From contig JANVFP010000026.1 of NCBI GenBank assembly GCA_027919835.1, positions 558,001-622,000 on the forward strand: a stretch of 64,000 nucleotides of DNA, given 5' to 3'. Position numbers and translations under genes: made by a program. Of the stretch, positions 48,492-58,965 are shown one piece after another (within the stretch, counting starts at the first letter, position 1; the number at the start of each line of letters is the position of its first letter). The notes under the pieces were generated by a model. The model saw nothing but the letters and a program-made list of their open reading frames with translations. It did no database searches and was not told where the DNA came from. The DNA is from Lentinula raphanica (lineage: Eukaryota > Basidiomycota > Agaricomycetes > Agaricales > Omphalotaceae).

Positions 48492-48835
48492 ACACCGAGC
48501 AGAATCGCTGTCCGAGTTGCTGTCAGCTCAGGGAGGGCTCTTCGATAACATTCAATGTACTACTCAGCCGCATCTTTGTATCGTTCTTTGTTCTATCTTC
48601 AACTCGAATAGGGGTTATATTTTTACATTCAAAAGCAGTACGAGCAAGCATACTGCTAAGCCACTAACAGGACGATCGAAGAACAGCTGCCCTCTCTCTC
48701 TCCAGGTATATTGGGGCGTATTATGTCATGGAGAGAAGAAGCTTGACAAGCTTGAGGCCAGGATCTGACAGTGGTAGGGCGCTTAAAAAGTTGAACTCAA
48801 CTTGGTACTTGAATCTTCGGATATTATCTTCCACT
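48492..48835. other. upstream region of the MYND gene
   Basis: Promoter and possible 5' UTR. An ATG at 48728 is in frame with the start chosen at 48836 and would add 36 residues. Confidence 0.4.
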
Positions 48836-49468
48836 ATGCCAATTTCTCGAGTCATTCCACAATTAGGCTTCGCCTTTCAAGAGAAGAGTCCCGAGAGGAT
48901 TTGCCAGTACTCAGAATGCCCCAGGCGAAAATCTGGATACGCAGGCAGAAAAATGAAAGTGTGCGGAAGATGCAAACATGTGAGATATTGCGTGAGTATT
49001 GTGTACTATACCTTTTCAGCGTATCTGTTGATCTGAACCTTTTGATTTTACTTACTCTCAACTGATCATGAACATCCATTCTATTTCCGCAGGATAAAGA
49101 ATGTCAAAAGGCAGACTGGGTACGGCATCAAAGGAGCGGATGCAAAAAATATCAAACTTGTAACGATTACGACGGATGGATGGAAGTGAGTATACTGACA
49201 ATGCGTTCGATCAAATTCGTCAGACGCTGACTGCATATTTCACCCTTTTTTTCTTCCGTAGCGATACAAACCCATCTTTGCATGGGCCGCTACAGAGGCC
49301 TTGCGTGTACACACAACCGACGATATCCTCCACAAAGCTCTCATAATCTCTGCAGCCTATGCAGACACCATCCGGGCATCTCTTGGCCCAATCCCTTCCC
49401 CATTCTACATCGTGTATGCTGAAGTGGTGCCGTTCAACGATCAGCGCGTCCCCATCAGTGATGGACAA

Positions 49469-49477
49469 GTCATTGAC
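49469..49477 (+). repeat. 9-bp direct repeat, left copy
   Basis: GTCATTGAC, in frame as Val-Ile-Asp in the MYND gene, identical to 49735-49743. Candidate target-site duplication of the 266-bp insert. Confidence 0.55.
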
Positions 49478-49743
49478 TTGCCGACAAAGTCAATGACCTT
49501 TGACCCTAGGTCAATGACCCACGTTCAATGACATTGACATTGACTTCGACGGGCCGATTTTGTGGTTGTACGACCGTTCGGCAGCCCGCGGCAAGTGAGC
49601 ACCTAATCGGGAAGCTATGTCTCAGGACTGGATGGTAGCGCCTGGTAAGCGCCGGGGTCAATGTCATTGACTTTGACCAGCGGTCAATTACTAAGCTGTC
49701 ATGTCATGTCATTGACCTTTGTCATTGACTTCAAGTCATTGAC
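49478..49743. mobile_element. 266-bp insertion made of inverted 9-mer arrays, MITE/foldback-like
   Basis: The left part has GTCAATGAC-type words (from 49489 to about 49530) and the right part has their reverse complement GTCATTGAC (49712-49743). The middle (about 49550-49665) is unique. GTCATTGAC occurs at 49469-49477, just before the insert, and again at 49735-49743, its end. The two flanks then continue in the same codon phase (VID then WPSLVP). This is what a short non-autonomous inverted-repeat element with a 9-bp target duplication would leave. Expansion of a host 9-mer is the alternative. No open frame is inside. Confidence 0.6.
49735..49743 (+). repeat. 9-bp direct repeat, right copy
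   Basis: Second copy of GTCATTGAC, again in phase with the MYND reading frame that resumes at 49744. Confidence 0.55.
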
Positions 49744-49905
49744 TGGCCATCACTGGTCCCCATGCGGATTTTACCGGAAGAGATAGAGGAATCACGGGCG
49801 ATACGCGCAAGAGGAGGAGGAGGTCGCGCGAAATTGATTTTCCAGTTTCTCAGCAGGTCGCTTGACATCGGGATGCCTTATGATATTGATCTTACTGATC
49901 CTTTG

Positions 49906-49932
49906 CATCAGGAAAACGGTCTCCAGATAATA
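49906..49932 (+). repeat. left terminal inverted repeat
   Basis: First 18 bases match the right end perfectly when reversed and complemented; about 24 of the first 26 match. Confidence 0.65.
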
Positions 49933-50877
49933 ATTGATAAGCTATCGAAAATTTCGAATAATTATTGACATTAATGCCGTTAGCAATGTTATCACTTTTT
50001 ATGCTAATTATCCGGTCCCTTCTGCAGCCTGCTGCTAATTATCAATCCTTAGCAGTAGATTATTGCCTATTACTGTTTCTTACAGGGGTATTATCTGGTG
50101 TTATCCATATGATGATTGCTTAAAATTTGTGTAATTTGGGATAATTAAGAGAAAGAATGACATTGGAAAGATTTTAACTACTAGTCTACTACATGTTCAT
50201 GCAGCAAAGTGTAAATATACATGAATTTTTACATCCACACATAGAGCCCCTGCCCCCTAAAACCCAGGCCCATACCGCCGTTGAACTAAAAGGAGTCTGT
50301 TAGACTGAGAAAGAGGATAAAATGATTGCCTATGAACTCACCTTGTAGAGCATTTGGCCCAGAAGAACCGCATTCTGCACATTGCACTGAAAGAGGTCAT
50401 CAGTATAATATTCTTGTGCCTCAGTCGGGGTCAGATTCACTGACCGTGTATGCTGTAAGGCCTATCCTCCAGTGTTGAAGCCATACCTGCCGCCACTAGT
50501 ACAGGTCTCCACTATGACAGTCGACAGGGATCCGGGTGAAAGGCCTCAGCCAGCCACGAACACCAGCAGAGCCTTGCCTAGCTGAGGGGCTGGGCGTCTG
50601 CTGGGTTCTCAAGGCCATGGAAAGAAATTCGAGCAACAGGTGCCATATGCTGCAGAGAGAGACGGAGGGATGCTACAGCTTGTCCAGACATTCATTGGTT
50701 TCTTGTGGAGTGGGCACTGGGCCAATGTGGGGTGAATAAGTTGTTTCTCTCGTAGTACTGTTGACTCACAAAGCTACCTCACAAAGCTACAATCCATAGT
50801 CTATCATTCCATAGCAGAGGTTGGCATGAGTTCCGAGGCCCAGAACTCAGAATCCGGGTGTATGATACAGGATGAGG

Positions 50878-50946
50878 ATGAAGTAAATGGTGGACGGAGC
50901 ATGAAGTAAATGGTGGACGGAGCATGAAGTAAATGGTGGACGGCGC
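50878..50946 (+). repeat. 23-bp tandem repeat, three copies
   Basis: A 23-bp unit beginning ATGAAGTAAATGG is repeated at 50878-50900, 50901-50923 and 50924-50946, with one change in the last copy (C for A near its end). It lies inside the 2.35-kb element. Confidence 0.85.
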
Positions 50947-51546
50947 TGGGCTTGGGAGATGGGTGAATGCAGTATGTAAACAGTGAAGGTGAAATTTTTT
51001 GAGACGACGTGTCAATTACATAATGAGCACCAGTTTCCCACACTAATAGTCTTGGCCGCTGGTGCCGCAGCCTGCTGCAGTGCTGACAAGTTCGGCTCGA
51101 TACTGATGCTGGTGGAAGATAGCGATAGCGAATAGCGGAATATTAGGTAACCATCTAAACCAAGAAAGATATTCCCACGAGTAATCTGTCTCGCAACACG
51201 GCGCTCGTTGCCCTTCGTTGCCCAACAAATCTTTGCAATGGGCAGAAGTGAACCATCTCTGCTCTTTTTCTTATGGCATAACCATACTTGTGCTGTATTG
51301 ATATCAATACCTATCAATGCTCTTTCAACCACTTGAACTTGCATCTCATTTCACACCAGAGTGGCTGCTCACTCAATCCTCATATTAAGGGCTTCAAACC
51401 TTCTTAATGCTTGCATTGACCCAGCAACTCTGCATACTGTAGCCATGATTCTGCAAATAACCCAATCCCAGATGAGGGCAGCACTAATCTGACTGAAAAG
51501 TATCTAGTAAATTTTCTTCATCCTTGAGGCTTGTTGTGTTGAAATG

Positions 51547-51581
51547 CCGCGCCGCTGCGCGGCGCGGTTCAAAAAATCTAG
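51547..51581 (+). repeat. GC-rich hairpin followed by CTAG, Helitron 3'-end-like
   Basis: CCGCGCCGC (51547-51555), a 3-nt loop and GCGGCGCGG (51559-51567) form a perfect 9-bp stem in otherwise AT-rich DNA. Ten bases later comes CTAG (51578-51581). A stem about 10 nt before CTRR is the classic Helitron 3' terminus. The next base is A rather than the expected T, and no matching 5' end was found. Confidence 0.35.
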
Positions 51582-52233
51582 ATTTATTCCATTTTAGGAA
51601 CGCTATCCATGCCCGGCAGAAAACGGCAAACCGGACACCTTGGTATCCGAGAGATAGTGTTCCAAATATGGATTTTTGAGCTGAATTCTTTGCATCAATT
51701 GTTACATGCATCTCACATTGGTTCAGCGGTCTACTACTGGTCTATGTGATGCCTCATGGTAGAGTGAGCTGATAATGTAGAAATAATGGTATAGGATACA
51801 GTAACTCCCTTGCTTTTCTCTTTCTTTCTTTTTCCTCTTTCCTTTTTAGGAATTCTTTAATTATTTTAATTTTCCCCACCAGCATTGCTATCGAGCCACA
51901 AGTTCTGACTCTTTTGAGTCTCACACAGCCGGGAATGCAGCCAACCTCAAATTCCAATGGTTGGAAGTATGCTTCAAAAAGGCATCACTGGAAAATGTTA
52001 CATCTGTATATTTGCAATTGGAATCACAAGTAGCTATGCTATCATTTTTGTTATGCCTTTGAAGAGCCTGCTAATCATTCATAATTACTGATAATTATTT
52101 GACAAGAAATTGGGTGGTAATTGAGGAGTCGCTAATTATTGACTGTGCTATTACCCGGTCAATAAAAAAAGATTCCTTATCAACCATTATTGCCGCTAAT
52201 GGAGTTATCGTTAATTTGCCATTAATTACAATA

Positions 52234-52260
52234 TATTATCCAGAGACCGTTTTCCTGATG
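52234..52260 (-). repeat. right terminal inverted repeat
   Basis: Reverse complement of the left end; outermost 18 bases identical, then two mismatches within the next two positions and further AT-rich similarity. Confidence 0.65.
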
Positions 52261-52462
52261 ACTGATTCCTGGGTACAAAGAGTCTATCGACTGGAAGAGC
52301 TTGCTTGCAGGAATCGTGAATGGGACGATCTCGGTTGCAGATATCAGTCGGAGAGTGCAATATCAACCGACGGGTGTTGAGAATGTACATGATGTTGAAG
52401 AAGGGAAAAGTGACGATGAAAACAGCCTTGTTGATGGGTTGGAGGATGTTAGGATCTCGTAG

Positions 52463-52902
52463 GTGCTCGGGTCGAATCCATTTGGGATGAGTAGTGCTCC
52501 TCAGTCGTTTGATAGATAAATCATCGACCAACTTGCTGCAGTCCATTAGTCTGCGTACTTTTGTAACTTGGTGAAAAAAATTTCTTTCTTGTTGCCGAAA
52601 CGAAGCCGAACACCACTAAGTCGGCAAGCCCCGAATTGACCGGCAGACGTCACGGCTTCGGCTTGAAAACTTAGTACACTTTCACTCACTTGAACCTTTC
52701 TCCATCTTCTCTCCTTCGTTTGCTCTATCGTGCCAGTAACGTTTTTGCATGTCAATTTTGCAAACCTAAACTTCTCCACAATCCTATATATTCATCACCC
52801 TGACAGTGGTACGGTGATATACTCTTGAACAGAGGAGGTTCTGGAAGCTTTAAAGCTCTGAAGATCGAAGTTGGGGGAGGAGTAGGATCCAAGCATTCAG
52901 GA
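52463..52902. other. intergenic, promoter of the DUF2358-like gene
   Basis: Follows the end of the broken MYND gene. A TATATAT word at about 52784-52790 is a plausible core promoter for the gene starting at 52903. No gene seen. Confidence 0.45.
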
Positions 52903-54265
52903 ATGATGATGATACGCCAATTCAACAAGGCTCAGCGAGCTCAGGCGCCTCCCACGTTACTCGCGACAGGAACCAGTGCTATTTCATTATTACCCACCGA
53001 GGTTGTTATATCCCTATCTCCTTACTCAACAGGCTATCCTCGTCCTCAACCTCCTCGTCCTCTATCTCGCATTCACGACCTCTCACAAAGCAGTCGCATC
53101 AACGGAAACCGAAATGTTCACCACCTGGGTTGCACGCGATTGATGAGCAACTCTAGTACGAGCTCGCTTCCCAGGAGTATCACTACCATCAGCAACTATG
53201 ATAATGAAGGCGATGGAGGGAATTCAGAATTAGGCTCAGGCTTAGGATTGGGTCTTCGACGTGCTCATCCTCCGGATACACCTTTGAATCTGAACCAGAA
53301 TGCTTCGAGTTCTTCTCCTCCTCCGGGACACGAACCCGGCGAAGATAATGCAAAGGCAGATACTGAGGCAGTGTCTGACGCGGAATGGGAGATAAGGACA
53401 GGTGAGTTCTTGATTTTTGATCTAAACGAGAACGAGATTCAATGGTCTATCTTCAGGTCGGACGATAGATATCCTCCGGACTTCTCTTCCTACGTTCTTC
53501 ACCACGGGACTTATGACGAGCTGGGACTCAGAAACAGGCGAGGCGTATCCAAGCACGCATCCGTCTCTATCTATACCCGTTCCCAAGAATCTGCATATTC
53601 CATTACCTCTGCATCTCTTGCATGATTCTAAGCATGATAATGAGAGTGAGGAGAGAGAGAAAGGTCGGGGAAAGAGAGAGGCGATATATGGATCTAAGAT
53701 TCATCTTACTTATACACCACCTTCACCGCTACCGCATCCGTTTCCGGAAAAGTTGACGTTGGATGGAAGATCACTCTACCTAGCTTCGGCAGTGTTCATC
53801 CGACACACGATGAACACCCTGTATTCTGACTTACGTGTTACGCTCGTTAAAGTCGCCGTGTCGGTTCCCAAGGACAAAAACTCGGAAGACAACGTACACT
53901 CCTTGAACCCGGACTCAGACTCAAAGCCAAACCCAGCTCATCCTTCAAAAACTCAACAACCAGCCTACCGCCGCGAAAAATCTCTCTACATTGCCCTCCG
54001 CGTGCGTGGCAAGTCCCGAATGACGGGAGCTGAAGGCCAATGGGAGGTCAGGTCGACCTATGGGTTTTCCGGGGTGGATGGGAGGGTTGTGAGGCATGAG
54101 GTGAACGGGATTGAGCCTGCGCCGGAGAGGAGCGTTTGGGAAGGGCTGGCGAGGGTGTTGGGGGTCGGCGAAGGGTTTGGCCAGGTTGGGGTTGGAGGAA
54201 GGCAAGGAGAAGGGGCGTTGATGGGTTGCGGGAAGGGCAGTGAGAGAGGTGGGAGTGGTACATGA
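52903..54265 (+). CDS. DUF2358/C6orf136-like protein, probably mitochondrial
   Basis: Two exons, 52903-53401 and 53457-54265, encode 435 aa. The first in-frame ATG cluster is at 52903 (MMMIRQFNKAQRAQ); the basic, hydroxyl-rich N-terminus without acidic residues fits mitochondrial import. The spliced junction creates WEIRTGRTIDILRTSLPTFF. Then follow NLHIPLPLHLLHDSK, KIHLTYTPP, the conserved helix LYLASAVFIRHTMNTLYSDLRV and SLYIALRVRGKSRMTGAEGQ-WEVRSTYGF. This resembles the SnoaL-like DUF2358 fold of human C6orf136, whose function is unknown. The last ~40 residues are Gly-rich. Assignment rests on recall of fungal homologues. Confidence 0.65.
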
Positions 54266-54832
54266 GGATGAAGATATAGATAGGTGGGCTTGAAAGGACG
54301 AGAGCTAGTAGGTGAGGTTGGTGATACTCATGTGCTCGAGAGGACTTGAGTTATTCTGATTCAGTGACAGAACAACACCCAACTCCGCTTCATTTTGTTG
54401 TAAAATCAAAACTGGGATGAGTGTTCTTTTCATTATTGATATGTGTGAGTAACGCTAGACTTAGTGCCATCCGCATCCCACTCGGAGAGGTAACACAGAG
54501 TGCTGAGCGCGCGTAATGTTATACATACGTGTAATGTATCAAAAAAACGAAGCCAACTTTGCGGACGACGGATTGTTGCTTGCGCACTCAATGATGATCC
54601 AAGTGAGCCACAAAACTTGAAATGTTGGTGTCATAATCATTAGAGGAAAAAGGAAGTGAGCATGCGTAAGTTTGAGAAGTTTGTACAACGCCATAAAGAA
54701 TTTGTGTGCATGTACTACATACTACATAGCCGCTGGGGCGGGAAGGGGAAAGAGGAAACAAGAGAAGAACAAACGAAGCAATGGAACGATGAAGGACTAA
54801 GCTTGATTGGAACATAGGTTCAATCTAGTATA
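54266..54832. other. intergenic, convergent
   Basis: Spacer between two convergent genes. No structured element was recognised. Confidence 0.5.
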
Positions 54833-55618
54833 TCAAGACGGACGGAGGATGAGGGCGGCACTAGTGCCACTGGATGATGAGTCAGGAGGAGAGTCGGCAG
54901 CAGGGTTGGGAGGGGATGTGGGAGGGATAGCATTAGTACGTGCTGGTACTATGGGATATGCTAATCCCACCCAACGCATGTACGCTTCACTTTGATAATA
55001 TATGCTCTTCAGTCTCTCAAAGAGGTTCTGTTGACTCTTGGTAGAGTAAAAATGAAGGTCCTTGTGGGTCATCAGCTTGGACTCGATATAAGCCAGATCA
55101 TTCCCTTCAGGTCCACCAAGAGGACCAGGTTCAACTGCCAGTAACTTATCGACGACGTCGTTCAGTTGTCCTAGTGTGATATCGGCAATCCCAATCGGAA
55201 ATGATTGCCAACGATCACCGTCGAGCCAGTCCGATATGCTGATCATGTAAGGCCTGCCAACCGCGCGCGGATTGTGAATGCTGCCTGGCGGGTCGCCTCG
55301 GGCATACCGGAGCCCAATCACGGTTGTTCCGACAGCGAAGTAGAGCCGTTCGCGTTTAGTTCCCTTGTCTTCCCTAACAAGGTAGCATGTGATGCCGCGT
55401 CCAAAAGGCATGGAACTTGTGAACATTTGGCGCAGTTTGGTGAATAGTCCGGGTTTCGATTCTGGTTGAGTGGATAGTGGGGATAATGGATCATTGGAGA
55501 TATGAATATTAGGCAGAGGTGCCGCGAGGACCGTGAGGGTGATCATGAATGTCAAACAGAGGATGACAAGCTTGGAACATAATGCGGACAGTGTGGAAGT
55601 GGATCGGAGGAATAACAT
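54833..55618 (-). CDS. secreted or membrane-anchored protein of unknown function (261 aa)
   Basis: A single exon from the ATG at 55618. The first 20 codons of the longer frame (from 55678) lack a fungal start context. Residues ~10-35 are strongly hydrophobic (LVILCLTFMITLTVLAAPLPN) with an AAP-type signal cleavage site. The rest is a globular-looking domain with ITCYLVREDKGTKRERLYFAVG, SISDWLDGDRWQSFPIGIAD and a helix near residue 210 (LFERLKSIYYQSEAYMRW). It ends with a Pro/Ser tail. I do not recognise the family. No enzyme motif is evident. Confidence 0.6.
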   Translation of the reverse strand: MLFLRSTSTLSALCSKLVILCLTFMITLTVLAAPLPNIHISNDPLSPLSTQPESKPGLFTKLRQMFTSSMPFGRGITCYLVREDKGTKRERLYFAVGTTVIGLRYARGDPPGSIHNPRAVGRPYMISISDWLDGDRWQSFPIGIADITLGQLNDVVDKLLAVEPGPLGGPEGNDLAYIESKLMTHKDLHFYSTKSQQNLFERLKSIYYQSEAYMRWVGLAYPIVPARTNAIPPTSPPNPAADSPPDSSSSGTSAALILRPS

Positions 55619-56815
55619 TTGAACTGTCGTTCGCAATTGGCATATGAGTTTTTGTTCAATAGATGAGTGCAATAGCACAAGACACGTACGTACCCAATTG
55701 ATGTGTCAAAGTAAAAGATTGTAGACACTAAATGCGACGTGTTGAGAGCAGAATCTATAGTAGCGATGATGAATGTTGCGCACAAAACATTGGCGAAGGA
55801 GAATAATCAAAGTACAAAAGCGTTTCGACGTGGGACTAGTCAGGAAAAACGAGTTTTGAGGTCAAGCTGTACCGAGGCTGCTTCAATGATCGAACAGAAA
55901 CCAAGTGACATCAGAGTACTATTCATACCGGACCAGCGCGACCAAAGGGCGACCGATGTGCAGCAAGTGTATGAAAGAAATGCGTTCGACGTTCGCCAAA
56001 GAAACGGAGGAGAAATAGGTAAATTTGGGTAATCCTCCTTCGTATATAGGTCGTCCGACACTTACCTTGAAAAGGGAGTATAGGGCACTGCTTTGCACTG
56101 CTTGGCTGCACGCGAATGTTGGCTCATCTTGTTAGCCTTGTTTCATCTTGTTCTTGAAGAAATGGTAGAATGTTGGGCTATGATATAGAGTAGCAATTAG
56201 CATTGTAGGCCCGGGGTCGGTCACCTCGTTCTGGAGTACGTTTTGATGAGTTTATTCACAGTGCTCGTACGAGCTTGTCTCTGTGGTTGAACTTTGTCCT
56301 GGCTCGATTATATGAGCAGGTCATGCTATGGAGTGTTGGCCAACGTTTGTTTCATGATGGAATGCAAGGGATTCAGACTGTTTCCCTTTGATGGTCCTTG
56401 AAACTTGTGATGGTAGTAGGTATGATGCATATCATAGGATGAGCGATTTCAAGCAGTTTCAACTTTCTAGCAGTACGAGAGATTATGGGCAGATAGTTGA
56501 GCGTAATCCAATAGCATCGTATTGGAAGTCGTTCTCTTTCTGTTGCTCGAGCTCAAGGCTAAGTACAGCTGGTGACGGTGGGGGAACTTGAGGGAACAAT
56601 TTGCACCGGAAGTTGAAGTAACCGGAAGTAACCGGTCAGTGTTCCGTCCGGACGCCGGAATCTTCTTTAGACTTGGAATACTACTCCTCGAATGCATACC
56701 TGTTAATCTCCCTCATATTCGCAACTGAGCAGAACAGATCTACCTTGACAATTTCAATTCGTTTCTGCTCAGCGAATTCTCATATTTTACTCAAGATCTG
56801 GTCCAACATTATCCC
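55619..56815. other. 1.2-kb intergenic between divergent genes
   Basis: Includes both promoters. Open frames at 55739-56032 (+) and 55840-56061 (-) overlap each other and lack domains. No repeat seen. Confidence 0.45.
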
Positions 56816-58965
56816 ATGAACGCCATGGATGAAGTTATTCCAGGCCTTTGGATTGGAGGGCTCCCGAGCGCCATGGACACGGAGAATCTGAAAGCCAACA
56901 AAATCTACAGTGTTCTTTCAGCGATGAGAGGGAAGATATCCGTCCACGAAGTGTGTCTGACTTGCTGAATTATCGTTTATCGAAAGCACTGAAATATTTT
57001 TGCCAGACTTTCATCAAACATCAGATTTTGTTGGACGATTCGGAAGAAGAAGATATACTGATTCATCTTTTACCTGCAATTGCTTTCATACAATCGGAAC
57101 TAGACAAAGGCAGAGGTGTTCTGGTACACTGTCAAGCAGGAGTTAGTAAGTTTTTACGTTCGTCGTAATTTCGTTGATCTCATTTTATGCACTGAGATAG
57201 GTCGAAGCGCAACAATAGTAGCAGCCTATCTAATGCATAGCCGTAAAATGAATGTTGAGGAAGCTTTAGGGCTTGTGCGGAAAGCACGACCTGAAATCGA
57301 GTACGTTCTTCCAATCACCATGCTCCATTTCCTTATTCTCATATCATTCCTAGTCCCAATCCCGGATTCATAGCTCAATTGGAGATCTTTCACAATGCTT
57401 CATTCACCATCTCTCGAAAAGACAAAACCACACGAATGTATTACATGCAACGCACGACCGACGAAGTGATGAGTGCGTTAGCTCGATTTTTTTTTGCCTT
57501 TTGACGTTAATGTAATGTTGAATAGATGGCGATGGAACTCTACCTTCCACCGATATGTTCGCTCGTTTTCCTCGTTCTGCAACTGATTCAAACCCGCCCA
57601 CACCTGGAGGACCATTAAGGGGCCCAAGACGTCGGATAAGATGCAAAATGTGCCGCCAGGAGCTCGCAGCACGCGAACATATGCTGGATCACGGTCAGAT
57701 CGGTCCTGCAACTCCTGCATTATCTCCTATAGCATCTCGCAGACCATCTGCAAATCAACCCCAACTACCTTCTCGCCGCTCCTCCCGACTAGGATCCGAT
57801 TCGCGGCCGCGGCGACCGTCTGGGTTGTCGTTTAGTGGTTTCGGAGATTCGTTAACGATGTCTGCGATGGACACTAGCCCTACAACGAAGGCATCGTCTC
57901 CCGCATCGTCTTCTGCTCTCGTTGATGATGACGATGATGAGGACGACGAAGAAGGTGAACCCACAGCTCGACCATTGACCGATGCTCAAGGCAACCCCGT
58001 CTCTTCTCCCCCTCTGACGGCAACACCAAAAGGACCGACCGGAGGCCGACCGATTGTTCCTCGTCCATTCTCAAATGCGAAAAGTATCATGGAAACGTTG
58101 TCCATGTCTGCTCTTGATTCAGACGACGATGATGAGGGAGAGATGGACGTTATATCTCCCGGCAACGTCAAGTTGACCAGCATTCGTCGTGTTTCGGGTT
58201 CTGCGACGCCAAATTCTCCAAATACGGTTGTACAAGTTGCAACTCATATTGGAAGGAGGATGTCAGATGCGATGTTGACGCCCGCTGAAGGGACACCTTC
58301 GACTCCTGTTGCTGGTACTGCCGGTACTACCGGCCAGAACGGTGACGGTACGATACTTGCTCCAGGATCAGCAGATGAAGTAGTGCAGAATGGGAACGCT
58401 GATAAATCTGCTTCGCCAACATCTATCTCTCCTCCAGCCCGTGCCGTTCCATCACCCTTAGTTTCTCCCAACGATCTTGCAGCCCAATTATATACAAATC
58501 CAAAACTAGCGGCACTCCGCCGGGGAGTGTCTCCACCCCTACCTAGTCCTAACCCATCAGATTCCACAATAGGTGGAGGAGGTGGAGGAGCGAAGCCTTT
58601 ACCAATCAGCCCTCCGATTCTCATGAATCCAAAATGTTCTGGGTATTTCGTCGAGCCTGTGAGTATCGTGATTCCTTTTGTTTTGTGAGCGTATCTTTCT
58701 GATGACGCATCTATCTATGGATAGATGCAATGGATGGAACCTTTCCTAGAAGCAGGTGAAATCGCAGGAAAGATTGTCTGCCCGAACAAGAAATGCGGTA
58801 CCAAATTGGGGAATTATGATTGGGCTGGGGTACGTTGTGGGTGCAAGGAGTGGGTTGTACCGGTAAATGCTCTTTGATTCTCATGTCATTGGATGATTCT
58901 TGATGATGTGTATTCCCTAGGGATTCTGTATAAGCCGGTCGAAGGTTGACGAAATTGTAGCGTGA
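56816..58965 (+). CDS. YVH1: dual-specificity phosphatase Yvh1 (DUSP12 type) with zinc-binding C-terminus
   Basis: Seven exons: 56816-56950, 57007-57145, 57201-57300, 57354-57472, 57526-58658, 58725-58862 and 58921-58965; 602 aa. The phosphatase domain starts MNAMDEVIPGLWIGGLPS and has the active site HCQAGVSRSAT (C and R of HCx5R present) across the 57145/57201 junction. NPGFIAQLEIF closes it. The zinc part begins RCKMCRQELAAREHMLDH, is interrupted by ~320 disordered residues, and resumes CSGYFVEPMQWMEPF, CPNKKCGTKLGNYDWAG, CGCKEWVVP. In yeast Yvh1 the zinc domain is needed to release Mrt4 during 60S ribosome maturation. Normal family length is ~340-360 aa, so the insertion accounts for the extra size. 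Confidence 0.93.

Larger units (their letters stand above)
49906..52260. mobile_element. 2.35-kb non-autonomous element with terminal inverted repeats
   Basis: The left end CATCAGGAAAACGGTCTC (49906-49923) is the exact reverse complement of 52243-52260. Beyond this the two ends stay alike for roughly another dozen bases (GATAAT, then one indel). The flanks are similar: ACTGATCCTTTG before and ACTGATTCCTGG after, a possible diverged target duplication. The interior is AT-rich and has no long open frame, so no transposase is visible. It holds a 23-bp tandem triplicate (50878-50946) and a GC-rich hairpin (51547-51567). The superfamily cannot be assigned; flank length would suit several DNA transposon groups. 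Confidence 0.65.
48836..52462 (+). pseudogene. MYND zinc-finger gene interrupted by two insertions
   Basis: Exons 48836-48991, 49093-49185 and 49262-49477 read MPISRVIPQLGFAFQEKS and then a complete MYND finger: ICQYSEC, VCGRCKHVRYC, DKECQKADWVRHQRSGC. MYND fingers bind proline-rich partners. The frame then runs into an array of GTCATTGAC-type words (49478-49743) with stops. Coding-like sequence resumes at 49744 (WPSLVP, then LPEEIEESRAIRARGGGGRA) and stops making sense at about 49900, where a larger element begins. After that element, 52262-52462 again reads as protein (IPGYKESIDWKSLLAG .. DVEEGKSDDENSLVDG) and ends in TAG. Removing the first insert keeps the reading frame; the second junction is less exact and may involve an intron (a 55-bp GTCGCT..CATCAG candidate overlaps it). 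I infer one ancestral gene; a truncated MYND protein may still be made. Confidence 0.6.

Noticed and set aside
49469..49743. Idea that the 266-bp array is a spliced introner-type intron
   Set aside because: GT and AG dinucleotides are present at both edges but no pair restores the frame, and the frame-restoring cut has no GT donor.
51043..51344. 110-codon minus-strand frame inside the 2.35-kb element as a transposase remnant
   Set aside because: No catalytic triad, zinc knuckle or other transposase feature is visible.
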